The notes beneath the pieces were generated by a model. That model was given only the letters and a program-made list of their open reading frames with translations, searched no databases and was not told the DNA's origin. The translations under genes were made by a program, and so were the position numbers. Below, piece after piece: positions 18,954 through 28,071 of a DNA stretch of 64,000 nt (the stretch's first letter is position 1; each line of letters starts with the position of its first letter). Source of the DNA: Gluconacetobacter tumulisoli (lineage in GTDB: Bacteria; Pseudomonadota; Alphaproteobacteria; Acetobacterales; Acetobacteraceae); NCBI RefSeq assembly GCF_014174155.1, contig NZ_JABEQM010000001.1, positions 248,001 to 312,000 of the forward strand. The letters run 5' to 3'.

Positions 18954-19529
18954 ATGGCACGTGAACCGAGGGAAGGCGGCCGGGGCGGCCGCGATCGTGA
19001 GCGCGATGGCGACGATCTCGTCGACAAGCTGGTCACGATCAATCGTGTTGCGAAGGTCGTAAAGGGCGGCCGTCGCTTTGCCTTTGCCGCGCTGGTCGTG
19101 GTGGGGGACCAGAAGGGTCGCGTCGGCTTCGGCGCCGGCAAGGCCCGTGAGGTCCCCGAGGCGATCCGCAAGGCGACCGACCGCGCCAAGCGCGCGATGA
19201 TCCGCGTTCCGATGAAGGAGGGCCGTACCCTCCATCATGACGTGGCGGGTCATTTCGGCGCCGGCAAGGTGGTTCTGCGCTCGGCCGACGCCGGCACGGG
19301 CATCATCGCCGGTGGTCCGATGCGCGCCGTGTTCGAGAGCCTGGGCATCAACGACGTGGTCGCGAAATCCCTGGGAACCCGGAACCCGCACAACATGGTC
19401 AAGGCGACGTTCGCCGCGCTGGAGCGTTGCGCCAGCCCGCGTTCGGTGGCCAACCGCCGTGGCAAGAAGGTTTCGGATATCCTGGGGCGCCGCGACGCGA
19501 GCGTGACGGAGGCCGCGGCCGATGTCTGA
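18954..19529 (+). CDS. rpsE: 30S ribosomal protein S5
   Basis: S5 acts in translational fidelity and lines the mRNA entry channel. The 191-residue product has a highly charged Arg/Gly-rich N-terminal extension, then the family core [17 protein letters not shown] and [18 protein letters not shown]. It overlaps rpmD by 8 bases. Confidence 0.97.
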   Translation: MAREPREGGRGGRDRERDGDDLVDKLVTINRVAKVVKGGRRFAFAALVVVGDQKGRVGFGAGKAREVPEAIRKATDRAKRAMIRVPMKEGRTLHHDVAGHFGAGKVVLRSADAGTGIIAGGPMRAVFESLGINDVVAKSLGTRNPHNMVKATFAALERCASPRSVANRRGKKVSDILGRRDASVTEAAADV

Positions 19530-19710
19530 GAGCAAGGCAACGATCAAGGTCACCCAGGTGGCCTCGGGCAACGGGCGCAAGCCGGGCCAGCAGGCGACGC
19601 TGGTCGGGCTGGGCCTGAACAAGATCGGCCGCACCCGGGAACTGGAGGATACACCTTCGGTTCGCGGCATGATCACCAAGGTGTCCCACCTGGTGAAGGT
19701 GGAGGGTTGA
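19522..19710 (+). CDS. rpmD: 50S ribosomal protein L30
   Basis: L30 is a small large-subunit protein. The 62-residue product has [27 protein letters not shown], the family signature region. It overlaps the 3' end of rpsE by 8 bases, and rplO begins 1 bp after its stop. Confidence 0.95.
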   Translation: MSESKATIKVTQVASGNGRKPGQQATLVGLGLNKIGRTRELEDTPSVRGMITKVSHLVKVEG

Positions 19711-19711
19711 T

Positions 19712-20200
19712 ATGAACCTGAACGAACTGCGCGATAACGCGGGCTCCCGCTATCGCAAGAAGCGTCTGGGTCGCGGCATCGGGTCCGGCAAGGGCAAGAC
19801 GTCGGGCAAGGGCGTGAAGGGCCAGAAGGCGCGTGAAGGCGTGTCCCTGAACGGCTTCGAGGGTGGTCAGCTGCCGCTGTATCGCCGTCTTCCGAAGCGC
19901 GGCTTCAAGAACATCTTCCGCAAGGTCTATGCCCCGGTGAACCTGGGCGCCCTGGACCGGGCGATCGAGACCGGCAAGATCGACGGCAGCGTGGTGGTGA
20001 CCGAGGACGTCCTGCGCAAGGCCGGCCTGGTCGGCACCGGCAAGTTCGCCGGCGTTCGCCTGCTGGCGAAGGGCGAGCTGGCCCGCGCGGTGACCATCGA
20101 GGTTGCCGGCGCGTCGGCCACGGCCATCGCCGCGGTCGAAAAGGCGGGCGGCACCGTCCGGACCGCCGCGTCCACCGCCGAGGCACCTGCCTCCGCGTGA
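19712..20200 (+). CDS. rplO: 50S ribosomal protein L15
   Basis: L15 is a late large-subunit assembly protein. The 162-residue product starts [20 protein letters not shown] and has the glycine/lysine-rich [18 protein letters not shown] stretch. A short alanine-rich tail ends it. A 156-bp gap with its own promoter-like sequence separates it from secY. Confidence 0.97.
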   Translation: MNLNELRDNAGSRYRKKRLGRGIGSGKGKTSGKGVKGQKAREGVSLNGFEGGQLPLYRRLPKRGFKNIFRKVYAPVNLGALDRAIETGKIDGSVVVTEDVLRKAGLVGTGKFAGVRLLAKGELARAVTIEVAGASATAIAAVEKAGGTVRTAASTAEAPASA

Positions 20201-20258
20201 CGCGAGCGGGGGTGGATGTCGCCGCCTGGCGCACCACCCCGCCCCGGGGCGTTGTCTC

Positions 20259-20288
20259 TTGCACCGCAGGGGATCGACACCCTACACT
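20259..20288 (+). promoter_or_regulatory. Candidate internal promoter for secY-adk
   Basis: TTGCAC at 20259-20264 and TACACT at 20283-20288 are separated by 18 bp, about 70 bp upstream of the secY start. It resembles a moderate sigma-70 promoter; there is no experimental support. Confidence 0.4.
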
Positions 20289-20306
20289 CTTGTCTGGTTT
20301 GTCATG

Positions 20307-20336
20307 ACAGCGTCCCGTCTCGTGCGGCGACGCTGT
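20307..20336 (+). promoter_or_regulatory. Hairpin in the secY leader
   Basis: ACAGCGTC (20307-20314) and GACGCTGT (20329-20336) are perfect 8-bp arms around a 14-nt loop, ending 20 bp before the secY ATG. TGTTGTG follows, so it is at best a weak terminator; a leader control element is equally possible. Confidence 0.4.
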
Positions 20337-20356
20337 TGTTGTGAAAGGACGGGCGC

Positions 20357-21703
20357 ATGGCCTCCGCGGCCGAGCAGCTGGCTGCCAATCTGAACTTCAG
20401 CTCATTTGCCAACGCAACCGAGCTGAAGAAGCGAATCTGGTTCACCCTGGGGGCGTTGATCGTCTACCGCCTGGGAACCTACATCCCGGTTCCCGGTGTC
20501 GACGCGACGGTCATGGGCCAGCTTCTGGCCCGCCATCAGGGCGGCATCCTCGGCATGTTCGACATGTTCACCGGCGGTGCGCTGGGGCGCATGACCGTCT
20601 TTGCGCTGAACATCATGCCCTATATCAGCGGGTCGATCATCGTTCAGCTGATGTCGGCGGCGATCCCGTCGCTGGAGAACCTCAAGAAGGAAGGCGAGGC
20701 CGGCCGGCGCAAGCTGAACGAATATACCCGCTACCTGACCGTCGTGATCGCGCTGTTCCAGGCCTACGGCATCGCGGTAGGGCTGGAGAACATGCACAGC
20801 GAGGCGGGCGCCGCGGTGATTTCGCCGGGCCTGTTCTTTACCGTGTCGTGCGTGGTGACGTTGCTGGGCGGGACGATGTTCCTGATGTGGCTGGGCGAGC
20901 AGATTACCTCGCGCGGGGTAGGCAACGGCATTTCGCTGATCATCTTCGCGGGTATCGTCGCCAACCTGCCGCACGCGCTGGCCAGCCTGTTCCAGCTTGG
21001 CTACACGGGCGCGCTGTCGCCGTTCTTCGTGCTGGTGTTCCTGGTCCTGGCGGCGCTGACGATCGCGTTCATCGTGTTCATGGAGCAGGCGCAGCGGCGG
21101 GTGGTGATCCAGTATCCGAAGCGCCAGGTCGGCCAGCGGATGTTCGGCGGCGACTCGACTCATATGCCGCTGAAGGTGAATACCGCAGGCGTCATTCCGC
21201 CGATCTTCGCATCGTCGGTGCTGCTGATCCCCGTGACGATCTCGGGTTTCATGAGCGGCAGCTCGATGCCGGGCTGGCTGTCCTTCCTGGGGCAGGAGCT
21301 GGGACAGGGGCAGCCCCTGTACATGCTGTTCTATGCGGCGATGATCGTCTTCTTCTCGTATTTTTATGCGGCGGTGACCTTCAATCCGCAGGAAACGGCG
21401 GACAATCTGCGCAAGCAGAACGGGTTCATCCCCGGCATTCGCCCCGGAGCCAACACGGCGGCGTATTTCGACCGGATCCTGACCCGCCTGACCAGCATCG
21501 GGGCGGCCTATCTGGTGGCGGTCTGCCTGCTGCCGCAGATCCTGATCAGTCATTACAACGTGCCGTTCTATTTCGGCGGGACCAGCCTTATCATCATCGT
21601 GTCGGTCACCATCGATACGGTGACGCAGATCCAGTCGCATCTGGTGGCCCACCAGTACCAGGGCCTAATGCGCAAGGCGCGGGGGAAGGGCAAGATGCGA
21701 TGA
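20357..21703 (+). CDS. secY: Preprotein translocase subunit SecY
   Basis: SecY is the channel of the Sec translocon in the inner membrane. The 448-residue product has about ten hydrophobic segments and the family stretches [28 protein letters not shown] and [22 protein letters not shown]. It follows the ribosomal genes as in most bacteria, and overlaps adk by four bases (ATGA). Confidence 0.98.
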   Translation: MASAAEQLAANLNFSSFANATELKKRIWFTLGALIVYRLGTYIPVPGVDATVMGQLLARHQGGILGMFDMFTGGALGRMTVFALNIMPYISGSIIVQLMSAAIPSLENLKKEGEAGRRKLNEYTRYLTVVIALFQAYGIAVGLENMHSEAGAAVISPGLFFTVSCVVTLLGGTMFLMWLGEQITSRGVGNGISLIIFAGIVANLPHALASLFQLGYTGALSPFFVLVFLVLAALTIAFIVFMEQAQRRVVIQYPKRQVGQRMFGGDSTHMPLKVNTAGVIPPIFASSVLLIPVTISGFMSGSSMPGWLSFLGQELGQGQPLYMLFYAAMIVFFSYFYAAVTFNPQETADNLRKQNGFIPGIRPGANTAAYFDRILTRLTSIGAAYLVAVCLLPQILISHYNVPFYFGGTSLIIIVSVTIDTVTQIQSHLVAHQYQGLMRKARGKGKMR

Positions 21704-22359
21704 ATGTGATTTTCCTTGGCCCCCCGGGGGCGGGAAAGGGCACCCAGTCGAAGCGGCTGGAGACCCGGTACGGCATCGCCCAGATTTCGACCGGAGACAT
21801 GCTCCGGGCCGAAGTGGCGGCCGGAACGGCGATCGGGGTGCAGGCCAAGGCGATCATGGACGCGGGACAGCTGGTTCCCGATGACGTGATCATTGCCATG
21901 CTCGAGTCCCGCATCGAACGCCCGGATTGCGCCAACGGATTTATCCTGGACGGATTCCCGCGGACGGAGGCCCAGGCGGCGGCGCTCGATTCGATGTTGC
22001 GTGCACGGGGCACGCGAATCGATGTCGTGCTGTTTCTGGAGGTCGACGAGGAGGCCCTGGCCGACCGGATTGCCGGGCGGTACACCTGCGCGGATTGCGG
22101 TGCGGGCTATAATGACCTGTTCAAGAAGCCCAAGGTCGAGAATACCTGCGACGTCTGCGGCGGCCACCATTTCGTGCGCCGCGAGGACGACCGGCGCGAT
22201 ACCGTGGCGGCCCGCCTGACGGCGTATCGGCGGCAGACGGCTCCGATCCTGCCCTATTACGAGGCCGAGGGACGCCTGTATCGCATCGACGGCATGGCGG
22301 ACATCGATACGGTCACGGACAAGGTGTTCGAGATCATGGATGGTATCACGAAGAAGTGA
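21700..22359 (+). CDS. adk: Adenylate kinase with zinc-type LID
   Basis: This cytoplasmic enzyme interconverts ATP, ADP and AMP. The ATG at 21700 overlaps the secY stop and gives 219 residues. The P-loop GPPGAGKGT is at residues 7-15 and the DGFPRT motif near 84-89. The LID carries Cys130, Cys133, Cys150 and Cys153, so it is likely a zinc-binding form, as in many Gram-positive enzymes. Confidence 0.97.
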   Translation: MNVIFLGPPGAGKGTQSKRLETRYGIAQISTGDMLRAEVAAGTAIGVQAKAIMDAGQLVPDDVIIAMLESRIERPDCANGFILDGFPRTEAQAAALDSMLRARGTRIDVVLFLEVDEEALADRIAGRYTCADCGAGYNDLFKKPKVENTCDVCGGHHFVRREDDRRDTVAARLTAYRRQTAPILPYYEAEGRLYRIDGMADIDTVTDKVFEIMDGITKK

Positions 22360-22369
22360 TCGTTATTCA

Positions 22370-22397
22370 TTGACTCTGAAGGGCGCGCGGGTATAGT
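22370..22397 (+). promoter_or_regulatory. Strong promoter of the rpsM-rpsK-rpoA-rplQ operon
   Basis: TTGACT at 22370-22375 and TATAGT at 22392-22397, spaced 16 bp, are the best sigma-70-like pair in the ribosomal region. The leader to rpsM would be about 185 nt. The -35 region reads TTGACTC and so contains a GANTC site (22372-22376); another GANTC lies at 22454-22458. Confidence 0.65.
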
Positions 22398-22405
22398 GCG
22401 CGCCC
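22381..22405 (+). promoter_or_regulatory. Inverted repeat around the rpsM-operon -10 box
   Basis: GGGCGCGC (22381-22388) and GCGCGCCC (22398-22405) are perfect arms flanking a 9-base centre that holds the TATAGT -10 hexamer. The geometry fits an operator, or a DNA structure affecting promoter melting. It lacks a T-run, so it is not a convincing adk terminator. Confidence 0.5.
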
Positions 22406-22589
22406 TCAAGGTATCGGCACTCACGGCACGTGGCGTGGAGGTGCTGAGACAACGAATCCGATTGATGATGGGGTTGACCGGCGGTGCCGGCACGTTCACG
22501 ACGCTCCGGCAGAATGGCTGGTGGCGTGGAAAGGCCCCGGCGACGATCTTGTAAGTGCCCGCCGAGCGGGTGGACGAGGAGTAAGTGGC

Positions 22590-22967
22590 GTGGCGCGTAT
22601 TGCCGGCGTGAACATCCCTACCAACAAGCGGGTGACGATTGGCCTGCGTTATATCTATGGCATCGGCGAGACGAAGGCGGAGGAAATCTGCCGTCGTCTC
22701 GACATCCCGGCGGAGCGTCGGGTCAACGAGATGTCCGATGACGAGATCCTGAAGATCCGCGAGCTGATCGACAGCGAATATCGGGTCGAGGGCGACCTGC
22801 GTCGTGAAGTCGCGATGAACATCAAGCGCCTGATGGATCTGGGCTGCTATCGCGGCCTGCGCCATCGTCGCGGCCTGCCGGTTCGTGGCCAGCGCACGCA
22901 CACCAACGCCCGTACCCGCAAGGGCAAGGCGGTTGCGATCGCCGGCAAGAAGAAGGCTACCCGCTAA
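22590..22967 (+). CDS. rpsM: 30S ribosomal protein S13
   Basis: S13 lies in the 30S head and contacts the P-site tRNA. The family start (V/M)[13 protein letters not shown] maps to a GTG at 22590 with GAGGAG at 22576-22581 spaced 8 bases from it; the upstream ATG at 22521 adds unrelated residues. The product is 125 residues and ends with the [14 protein letters not shown] signature. rpmJ is not found upstream. Confidence 0.96.
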   Translation: MARIAGVNIPTNKRVTIGLRYIYGIGETKAEEICRRLDIPAERRVNEMSDDEILKIRELIDSEYRVEGDLRREVAMNIKRLMDLGCYRGLRHRRGLPVRGQRTHTNARTRKGKAVAIAGKKKATR

Positions 22968-23058
22968 AGCGGCTTTCGCCGCATTCGCGGCCCGTGTCGG
23001 GCGCCTTCGTGGCGCCAGGCGCGGGTCGCGTCTTTGAACAGACAGGACCAGGAAGACT

Positions 23059-23451
23059 ATGGCGAAGGCTGCTGCTCCGCGTATTCGCAAGAAAGAGCGG
23101 AAGAACATTATCTCGGGGGTGGCGCATGTGCTGTCCACCTTCAACAACACGATGATCACGATCTCCGACGCGCAGGGCAATGCGATCGCGTGGTCTTCCG
23201 CTGGTGCGCAGGGCTTCAAGGGATCGCGTAAATCGACCCCGTACGCGGCCCAGGTCGCCGCCGAGGACGCGGGCCGCAAGGCGCGTGAGCATGGGATGGA
23301 GACGCTGGAGATCGAAGTGTCCGGTCCGGGGTCGGGGCGTGAGAGCGCCCTGCGCGCCCTGCAGGCCGTTGGCTTCTCGATCACGTCGATTCGCGACATG
23401 ACGCCGGTGCCCCACAATGGCTGCCGTCCGCGCAAGCGTCGCCGCGTCTGA
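23059..23451 (+). CDS. rpsK: 30S ribosomal protein S11
   Basis: S11 forms part of the platform and Shine-Dalgarno cleft. The 130-residue product has [20 protein letters not shown], and [15 protein letters not shown] near the end, closing with [11 protein letters not shown]. The 91-bp gap after rpsM contains a small GGCGCC/GGCGCC hairpin (23000-23016). Confidence 0.98.
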   Translation: MAKAAAPRIRKKERKNIISGVAHVLSTFNNTMITISDAQGNAIAWSSAGAQGFKGSRKSTPYAAQVAAEDAGRKAREHGMETLEIEVSGPGSGRESALRALQAVGFSITSIRDMTPVPHNGCRPRKRRRV

Positions 23452-23472
23452 TCTCCGGGTCTGATTTCGTTT

Positions 23473-23496
23473 TCCGTCCGCGGATTCGCGGACGGA
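23473..23496 (+). promoter_or_regulatory. Strong hairpin between rpsK and rpoA
   Basis: TCCGTCCGCG and CGCGGACGGA form a perfect 10-bp stem with a GATT loop, about 75 bp upstream of rpoA. AGTTGATT follows rather than a T-run, so a processing or regulatory structure is likelier than termination. Confidence 0.45.
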
Positions 23497-23571
23497 GTTG
23501 ATTGTCATCCGGCGCCTGGTCTTACGGGCGCCATCTGCCTTTGCGCAGATCAGTTTTGAAAGGCCATCACC

Positions 23572-24591
23572 TTGGTCCTCCAGAAAAACTGGCAATCCCT
23601 GATCAAGCCGGAGAAGCTGGAAGTCGAGCCGGGCGGAGAGCCGTCGCGCACGGCCACCGTGGTGGCGGAGCCGCTGGAGCGCGGTTTCGGCATGACGCTC
23701 GGCAACGCGATCCGGCGGGTGCTGCTGTCTTCCCTGCAGGGTGCGGCGGTGACGGCGATCCAGATCGACGGCGTTCTGCATGAGTTCTCGTCGGTCGCGG
23801 GTGTGCGCGAGGACGTTACGGACATCGTGCTGAACATCAAGCAGCTCGCCCTGCGCATGCACGGCGAGGGGCCGAAGCGCATGGTCCTGACGGCCACCGG
23901 GCCGGGCGAGGTGCGCGCCGGACAGATCCAGACCGGTCACGATATCGAGGTGATGAACCCCGACCTCGTGATCTGCACCCTGGACGAAGGCGTGAAGTTC
24001 GGGATGGAATTCACGGTGAATCTGGGCAAGGGCTATGTCCCGGCGGCGGCGAACCGTCCCGAGGATGCGCCGATCGGCCTGATTCCGGTGGATGCCATCT
24101 ATTCCCCCGTGCGTCGCGTGTCCTACAAGGTCGAGCCGACCCGCGTCGGGCAGGTGACCGACTATGACCGCCTGCTGCTGACGGTGGAGACTAACGGTGC
24201 GGTGACGCCCGAGGATTCTGTTGCCCTGGCGGCGCGAATCCTGCAGGACCAGCTGCAGCTGTTCATCAACTTCGACGAGCCGCGTCCGGTTCGCACCGAA
24301 GAGCCGCAGGACGACCTGCCGTTCAACCGGAACCTGCTGCGCAAGGTCGACGAGCTGGAATTGTCGGTCCGCAGCGCGAACTGCCTGAAGAACGACAATA
24401 TCGTCTATATCGGCGACCTGGTGCAGAAGACGGAGCAGGAGATGCTCCGCACTCCGAACTTCGGCCGCAAGTCGCTGAACGAGATCAAGGAAGTCCTCAC
24501 CTCGATGGGGCTGTCCCTTGGTATGAATGTGCCGGCCTGGCCGCCGGAAAATATCGAAGACCTGGCCAAGAGGCTCGACGAGCCGTTCTGA
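23572..24591 (+). CDS. rpoA: RNA polymerase alpha subunit
   Basis: This is the assembly scaffold of RNA polymerase and contact for activators. The 339-residue product begins at a TTG ([19 protein letters not shown]), with GAAAGG spaced about 8 bases upstream. The N-terminal domain has [21 protein letters not shown] and the C-terminal domain has [17 protein letters not shown] and [14 protein letters not shown]. rpsD is not present between rpsK and rpoA, as usual in Alphaproteobacteria. Confidence 0.98.
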   Translation: MVLQKNWQSLIKPEKLEVEPGGEPSRTATVVAEPLERGFGMTLGNAIRRVLLSSLQGAAVTAIQIDGVLHEFSSVAGVREDVTDIVLNIKQLALRMHGEGPKRMVLTATGPGEVRAGQIQTGHDIEVMNPDLVICTLDEGVKFGMEFTVNLGKGYVPAAANRPEDAPIGLIPVDAIYSPVRRVSYKVEPTRVGQVTDYDRLLLTVETNGAVTPEDSVALAARILQDQLQLFINFDEPRPVRTEEPQDDLPFNRNLLRKVDELELSVRSANCLKNDNIVYIGDLVQKTEQEMLRTPNFGRKSLNEIKEVLTSMGLSLGMNVPAWPPENIEDLAKRLDEPF

Positions 24592-24617
24592 CCCGGTAAA
24601 GACAGGAAGACCTCATC

Positions 24618-25043
24618 ATGCGTCACGGTGTTGCCGGCCGGAAGCTCGGCGTTACCTCGTCCCATCGCGCTGCCATGTTCCGCAACATGGCGGTGGCCCT
24701 GATCAAGCACGAGCAGATCACGACGACCCTGCCCAAGGCGAAGGAACTTCGCCCGGTGGTGGAGAAGCTGATTTCGCTCGGCAAGCGGGGCGACCTGCAT
24801 GCCCGCCGTCAGGCTTATGCGCAGCTCCGTGACGATGTGATCGTCTCCAAGCTGTTCTCGACTGTCGCGGAGCGGTACAAGACCCGCACCGGCGGCTATA
24901 TCCGCGTCCTCAAGGCGGGCATCCGTCATGGCGATGCGGCCGACATGGCGGTGATCGAACTGGTCGATCGCGATGTGGCGGCGAAGGGCCAGGACAGCGG
25001 CCCGAAGCAGGATGTCGAGAGCGAAGACAGCCTCGCGGCCTGA
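24618..25043 (+). CDS. rplQ: 50S ribosomal protein L17
   Basis: L17 is located near the tunnel exit. The 141-residue product starts [24 protein letters not shown] and has [16 protein letters not shown]. An acidic C-terminal tail (about 20 residues) extends past the usual end. It is the last gene of the super-cluster and is followed by an intrinsic terminator. Confidence 0.97.
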   Translation: MRHGVAGRKLGVTSSHRAAMFRNMAVALIKHEQITTTLPKAKELRPVVEKLISLGKRGDLHARRQAYAQLRDDVIVSKLFSTVAERYKTRTGGYIRVLKAGIRHGDAADMAVIELVDRDVAAKGQDSGPKQDVESEDSLAA

Positions 25044-25071
25044 TTTTCCCTGCCCACAGGGAATGATAAAG

Positions 25072-25097
25072 AACCCGGCCCTGGTGCCGGGTTTTTT
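25072..25097 (+). terminator. Intrinsic terminator after rplQ
   Basis: AACCCGGC (25072-25079) pairs with GCCGGGTT (25086-25093), and a six-base T-run occupies 25092-25097. It closes the alpha operon. Confidence 0.93.
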
Positions 25098-25214
25098 ATT
25101 GTCTTCGCGGCGGAGGCGGCATCCATTGTGCCATCCATCCGGGGTCTATTGACTTTTTCGGCGCATAATATCACCACTCTGGATCGCGAATAAAACGATT
25201 GTGGTAGACGGACG

Positions 25215-26252
25215 ATGAAATCCAGGTTTCTCCGCTTTGGCCTGTATCTGCTGGTCGGGCTGCTGGCCGGTATCGGTCCCGCATCGGCGGCTACGGTGAT
25301 CAGGGTCGGCTATATTCCGGTCCTGGGATCGTCGGCGCTGTTCGTCCTGAACGGCGAGGGGTGGGCGCGCGACGCGGGGCTCGACCTGCGTCTCGTGCGG
25401 TTCCAATCTGGTCCGCAGGCGATCCAGGCCCTGGTGTCGGGCAAGATCGATGCCTATGTCGCCGGCGTCCTGCCGCTGCTGCTGGCCCGTGCACATGGTG
25501 CGGATGTAAAGGTTGTTGCCGCCGGCGCCATCGAGGAACTGGAGGTCGTGGCCCGGGGACCGCTTGCCGCCGGGCTGGGGACCGAGGGCGCGGCTGGCCC
25601 GGCAGGCGACGCGCTGAAGCAGCGTTTTGACGCCTTTTCCCATACTGCGGGGCGGAAGCCCAAGATTGCCACGCAGCCGGTCGGTTCGGTTCCCGATACC
25701 CTGTTGCGGTACTGGCTGAAGCAGCAGAATGGCATCGAGCCCGCCCAGGTGGCGGACATCGTCGGAATCGATATCGACGCGGCGCAGCAGGCCTTCCTGG
25801 CGGGCGCCGTCGATGCGGCCGTGCTGCGGGAACCGGCCTTGTCCGTGGTGCGCAATCGTTTGCCCGAATCCCGCGTGCTGGCCAATGGCCATGACATGAT
25901 GCCGGATCAGCCGGGATCGGTTCTGGCAATCTACCATGGCGACGATCCGGACCGGGCAGTGTGGAAGGAAACGCTGGTCGGTCTGTTCATACGGGCGACC
26001 AACCTGCTGGCGTCGCGCCCCGAGGCTGCGGTTCCCTTCGTGCAGGAGGCCCTCGGCGGGGGGATCCTGGGGCAGGCGGTGATCCTGCAGGCGCTGAAAT
26101 CCTCCGGCAGCCATTTCGTGTCCGACCCATCGACGATCATGGAGTCGGTGCGTCGCCTGCAGGCCTTCGAGGTTGCCAGCGGCACCCTGCGCAAGGCGGA
26201 GCCGGTGGAGGGGCTGTTCGATCTCGACAGCTATCGCCGCGCGCATCCATGA
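25215..26252 (+). CDS. NitT/TauT-type ABC transporter substrate-binding protein
   Basis: This is a periplasmic binding protein of the NMT1/SsuA-like class, 345 residues. It has a clear signal peptide (basic start, hydrophobic core, cleavage after GPASA near residue 26). The mature part opens TVIRVGYIPVLGSSALFVLNG and contains SGPQAIQALVSGKIDAYVAG, a hallmark of the family. It overlaps the permease start by four bases. Relatives bind sulfonates, taurine, nitrate or thiamin precursors; the residues seen do not decide the ligand. An AT-rich stretch (25145-25205) upstream probably holds the promoter. Confidence 0.85.
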   Translation: MKSRFLRFGLYLLVGLLAGIGPASAATVIRVGYIPVLGSSALFVLNGEGWARDAGLDLRLVRFQSGPQAIQALVSGKIDAYVAGVLPLLLARAHGADVKVVAAGAIEELEVVARGPLAAGLGTEGAAGPAGDALKQRFDAFSHTAGRKPKIATQPVGSVPDTLLRYWLKQQNGIEPAQVADIVGIDIDAAQQAFLAGAVDAAVLREPALSVVRNRLPESRVLANGHDMMPDQPGSVLAIYHGDDPDRAVWKETLVGLFIRATNLLASRPEAAVPFVQEALGGGILGQAVILQALKSSGSHFVSDPSTIMESVRRLQAFEVASGTLRKAEPVEGLFDLDSYRRAHP

Positions 26253-27019
26253 GCAGGAGGGTCGGCCACCAGCGGCTGCATCGCCCGTTTCTGGGCGCGG
26301 TGGGGCTAATTGCAATGTTCGGCCTGTGGGAGGCATCGGTCCGGATGGGGCTGGTTTCGTCCGGCCTGTTGCCGGCCCCCAGCGCCCTGATTCCCGCCTG
26401 GCTGGATGAGGTCAAGGGTGGTTTCTGGCAGGGCGCCATCCGCGACAGCATGACGCATTATCTGCTGGGTCTGGTGATCGGGTCGGTTCTGGGGGGCGTG
26501 GCCGGATTGCTGTGCGGCGCCGTGCCGATGCTCGATGCGCTGCTGTCCGGGGTGGTCCGGGTGTTGCGGCCGATTCCGGGCTTGGCGTGGGTGCCGTTCG
26601 CGATCCTGTGGTTCGGCCTGGATACGGCCGGGGCGACCTTCGTCATCGCGATTTCGGTTTTCTGGATCAATTTCTATGCGGCTCATGGCGCGGTGCAATC
26701 CATCGACCGGGATCTGTTCGAGGTCGCGGCGGCGTTCGGGCATGGCGGTTTCGGGGGGCGGCTGTTCAAGGTCGTCCTGCCGGCGGCCATGCCGGGACTG
26801 ATGGCGGGCCTGCGCACCGGTCTGGGCCAGGCGTGGATGTCGGTCGTGGCGGCCGAACTGTTCGGCGTGCCGGGAATCGGAGCGCGGATGATGCAGGCGT
26901 CCAGCCTGCTGGCCACCGACCTGGTGGTGATCTACATGCTGACGATGGCGCTGCTCTATGCGCTGACCGACATGGCGTTCATGCTCGTGCGGAACCGGAT
27001 TCTGGGGTGGCAGGGGTAG
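26249..27019 (+). CDS. ABC transporter permease (NitT/TauT family)
   Basis: This is the inner-membrane permease partner of the preceding binding protein, 256 residues. The start ATG overlaps the upstream stop (ATGA), giving MSRRVGHQRLHRP. There are about six hydrophobic segments, and the BPD-transport EAA-type loop (EVAAAFGHGGFGGRLFKVVLPAAMPGLMAGLRTG region) is present near residues 155-190. An upstream in-frame ATG at 25961 lies within the binding-protein gene and is rejected. Confidence 0.88.
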   Translation: MSRRVGHQRLHRPFLGAVGLIAMFGLWEASVRMGLVSSGLLPAPSALIPAWLDEVKGGFWQGAIRDSMTHYLLGLVIGSVLGGVAGLLCGAVPMLDALLSGVVRVLRPIPGLAWVPFAILWFGLDTAGATFVIAISVFWINFYAAHGAVQSIDRDLFEVAAAFGHGGFGGRLFKVVLPAAMPGLMAGLRTGLGQAWMSVVAAELFGVPGIGARMMQASSLLATDLVVIYMLTMALLYALTDMAFMLVRNRILGWQG

Positions 27020-27024
27020 GCAGC

Positions 27025-27828
27025 GTGTCGAATGGGGAAGAGGCCGCATCGGACGTGATGGTGCGGCTGCGCAATGTCGGCCTGTCCCATGACGGGTCAC
27101 GCAGCTTCATCCTGCGGGGCGTTGATCTGGAAATCCGGCGGGGAGAATTCGTGGCGGTGCTGGGACCGTCGGGCGCCGGCAAATCCACCTTGCTGCGGAT
27201 CGCGATGAAATTGATCGCCCCGACCGAGGGGAAAGTGACGCTTGCCCCGCCGGCGACGGCGCAGGGGCGTCCGGCGGGGCTGGTCTTCCAGGATGCCAAG
27301 CTGATGCCGTGGCGGACTGTCCAGCGGAATGTGGAACTAGGGCTGGAAGGGCTGGCCCTGGGACACGTGGAGCGTCATGCCCGTGCGCTGGACGCGCTGC
27401 GGCTGGTAGGGCTGGCGGAGCAGGCGGGGCGCTGGCCGCGACAATTGTCCGGCGGACAGCGGCAGCGCGTCGGCGTCGCGCGCGCCCTGACGGTGGAACC
27501 CGCCCTGCTGCTGATGGATGAGCCGTTCGGCGCGCTGGATGCGATCACCCGCGCTGGCCTGCAGGAGGAATTGCTGCGTATCTGGGCACAGACGCGCAAG
27601 ACGATCCTGTTCGTGACCCATGATATCGACGAGGCCATGATCCTGGCGGATCGGATCGTCGTACTGGCGGGCCATCCGGCGTCGGTCCGGGGGGATCTGG
27701 CGGTCGGGCCGAGGCCGCGCGACCGGGGCGGTCCGGCGATGCAGATCCTGGCCGAACGCCTGCGCGCGCTGATCGCGGGCGACCCGGACCCGGCCGAAGC
27801 CGGGTACTGGCGCGCGTCCGAAATCTGA
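27025..27828 (+). CDS. ABC transporter ATP-binding protein (NitT/TauT family)
   Basis: This is the cytoplasmic ATPase of the importer. The likely start is GTG 27025 (267 residues), 5 bp after the permease stop with AGGGG upstream; ATG 27058 is the alternative. Walker A is GPSGAGKST, the signature is LSGGQRQR, Walker B is LLLMDEPFGALD, and the H-loop is FVTHDIDEA. The gene completes a binding protein-permease-ATPase set. The substrate is unresolved. Confidence 0.88.
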   Translation: MSNGEEAASDVMVRLRNVGLSHDGSRSFILRGVDLEIRRGEFVAVLGPSGAGKSTLLRIAMKLIAPTEGKVTLAPPATAQGRPAGLVFQDAKLMPWRTVQRNVELGLEGLALGHVERHARALDALRLVGLAEQAGRWPRQLSGGQRQRVGVARALTVEPALLLMDEPFGALDAITRAGLQEELLRIWAQTRKTILFVTHDIDEAMILADRIVVLAGHPASVRGDLAVGPRPRDRGGPAMQILAERLRALIAGDPDPAEAGYWRASEI

Positions 27829-27924
27829 GAGGCCGGTTTAACATCGTCCTGTTGACGACCTGGCGCGCTTTGTCTGGGCGTGCCGCGGCAGCACGCACTC
27901 TCGCCCGATAGAACGAATTTCAAA

Positions 27925-27943
27925 CCATCCTCCGACAGGATGG
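27925..27943 (+). terminator. Small hairpin downstream of the ABC importer
   Basis: CCATCCT and AGGATGG form a perfect 7-bp stem with a CCGAC loop about 100 bp after the ATPase gene. There is no T-run, so terminator function is uncertain. Confidence 0.3.
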
Positions 27944-28024
27944 CTCGCGTCGGGACAGATGTGCGGAACCGAAGGTGGACAATCGTCGGCGCGTCGTCAT
28001 GATTGATCTTATCGAACCCGCCCT

Positions 28025-28042
28025 GGACATGCCGGCATGTCC
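28025..28042. promoter_or_regulatory. Perfect 18-bp palindrome upstream of a CsbD-like gene
   Basis: GGACATGCC is followed immediately by its reverse complement GGCATGTCC, 29 bp before the next ATG. It may be an operator for a dimeric regulator, or a leader hairpin. Confidence 0.45.
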
Positions 28043-28071
28043 GGTGGCCCGTGCGAACAAGGGGAAGCATC

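Noticed and set aside
22465-22554. A 29-codon leader ORF in the rpsM leader ([14 protein letters not shown]...)
   Set aside because: No ribosome binding site and no run of regulatory codons as in attenuation peptides; kept as chance unless ribosome profiling shows otherwise.
25149-25171. TTGACT plus TAATAT upstream of the ABC importer as a sigma-70 promoter
   Set aside because: The spacing is only 11 bp, too short. The region is AT-rich and likely holds a promoter, but the exact boxes cannot be assigned.
27965-27987. GGAAC...CGTC upstream of the CsbD-like gene at 28072 as a fourth EcfG-type promoter
   Set aside because: The spacer is 14 bp and the -10 reads CGTC, outside the accepted consensus.
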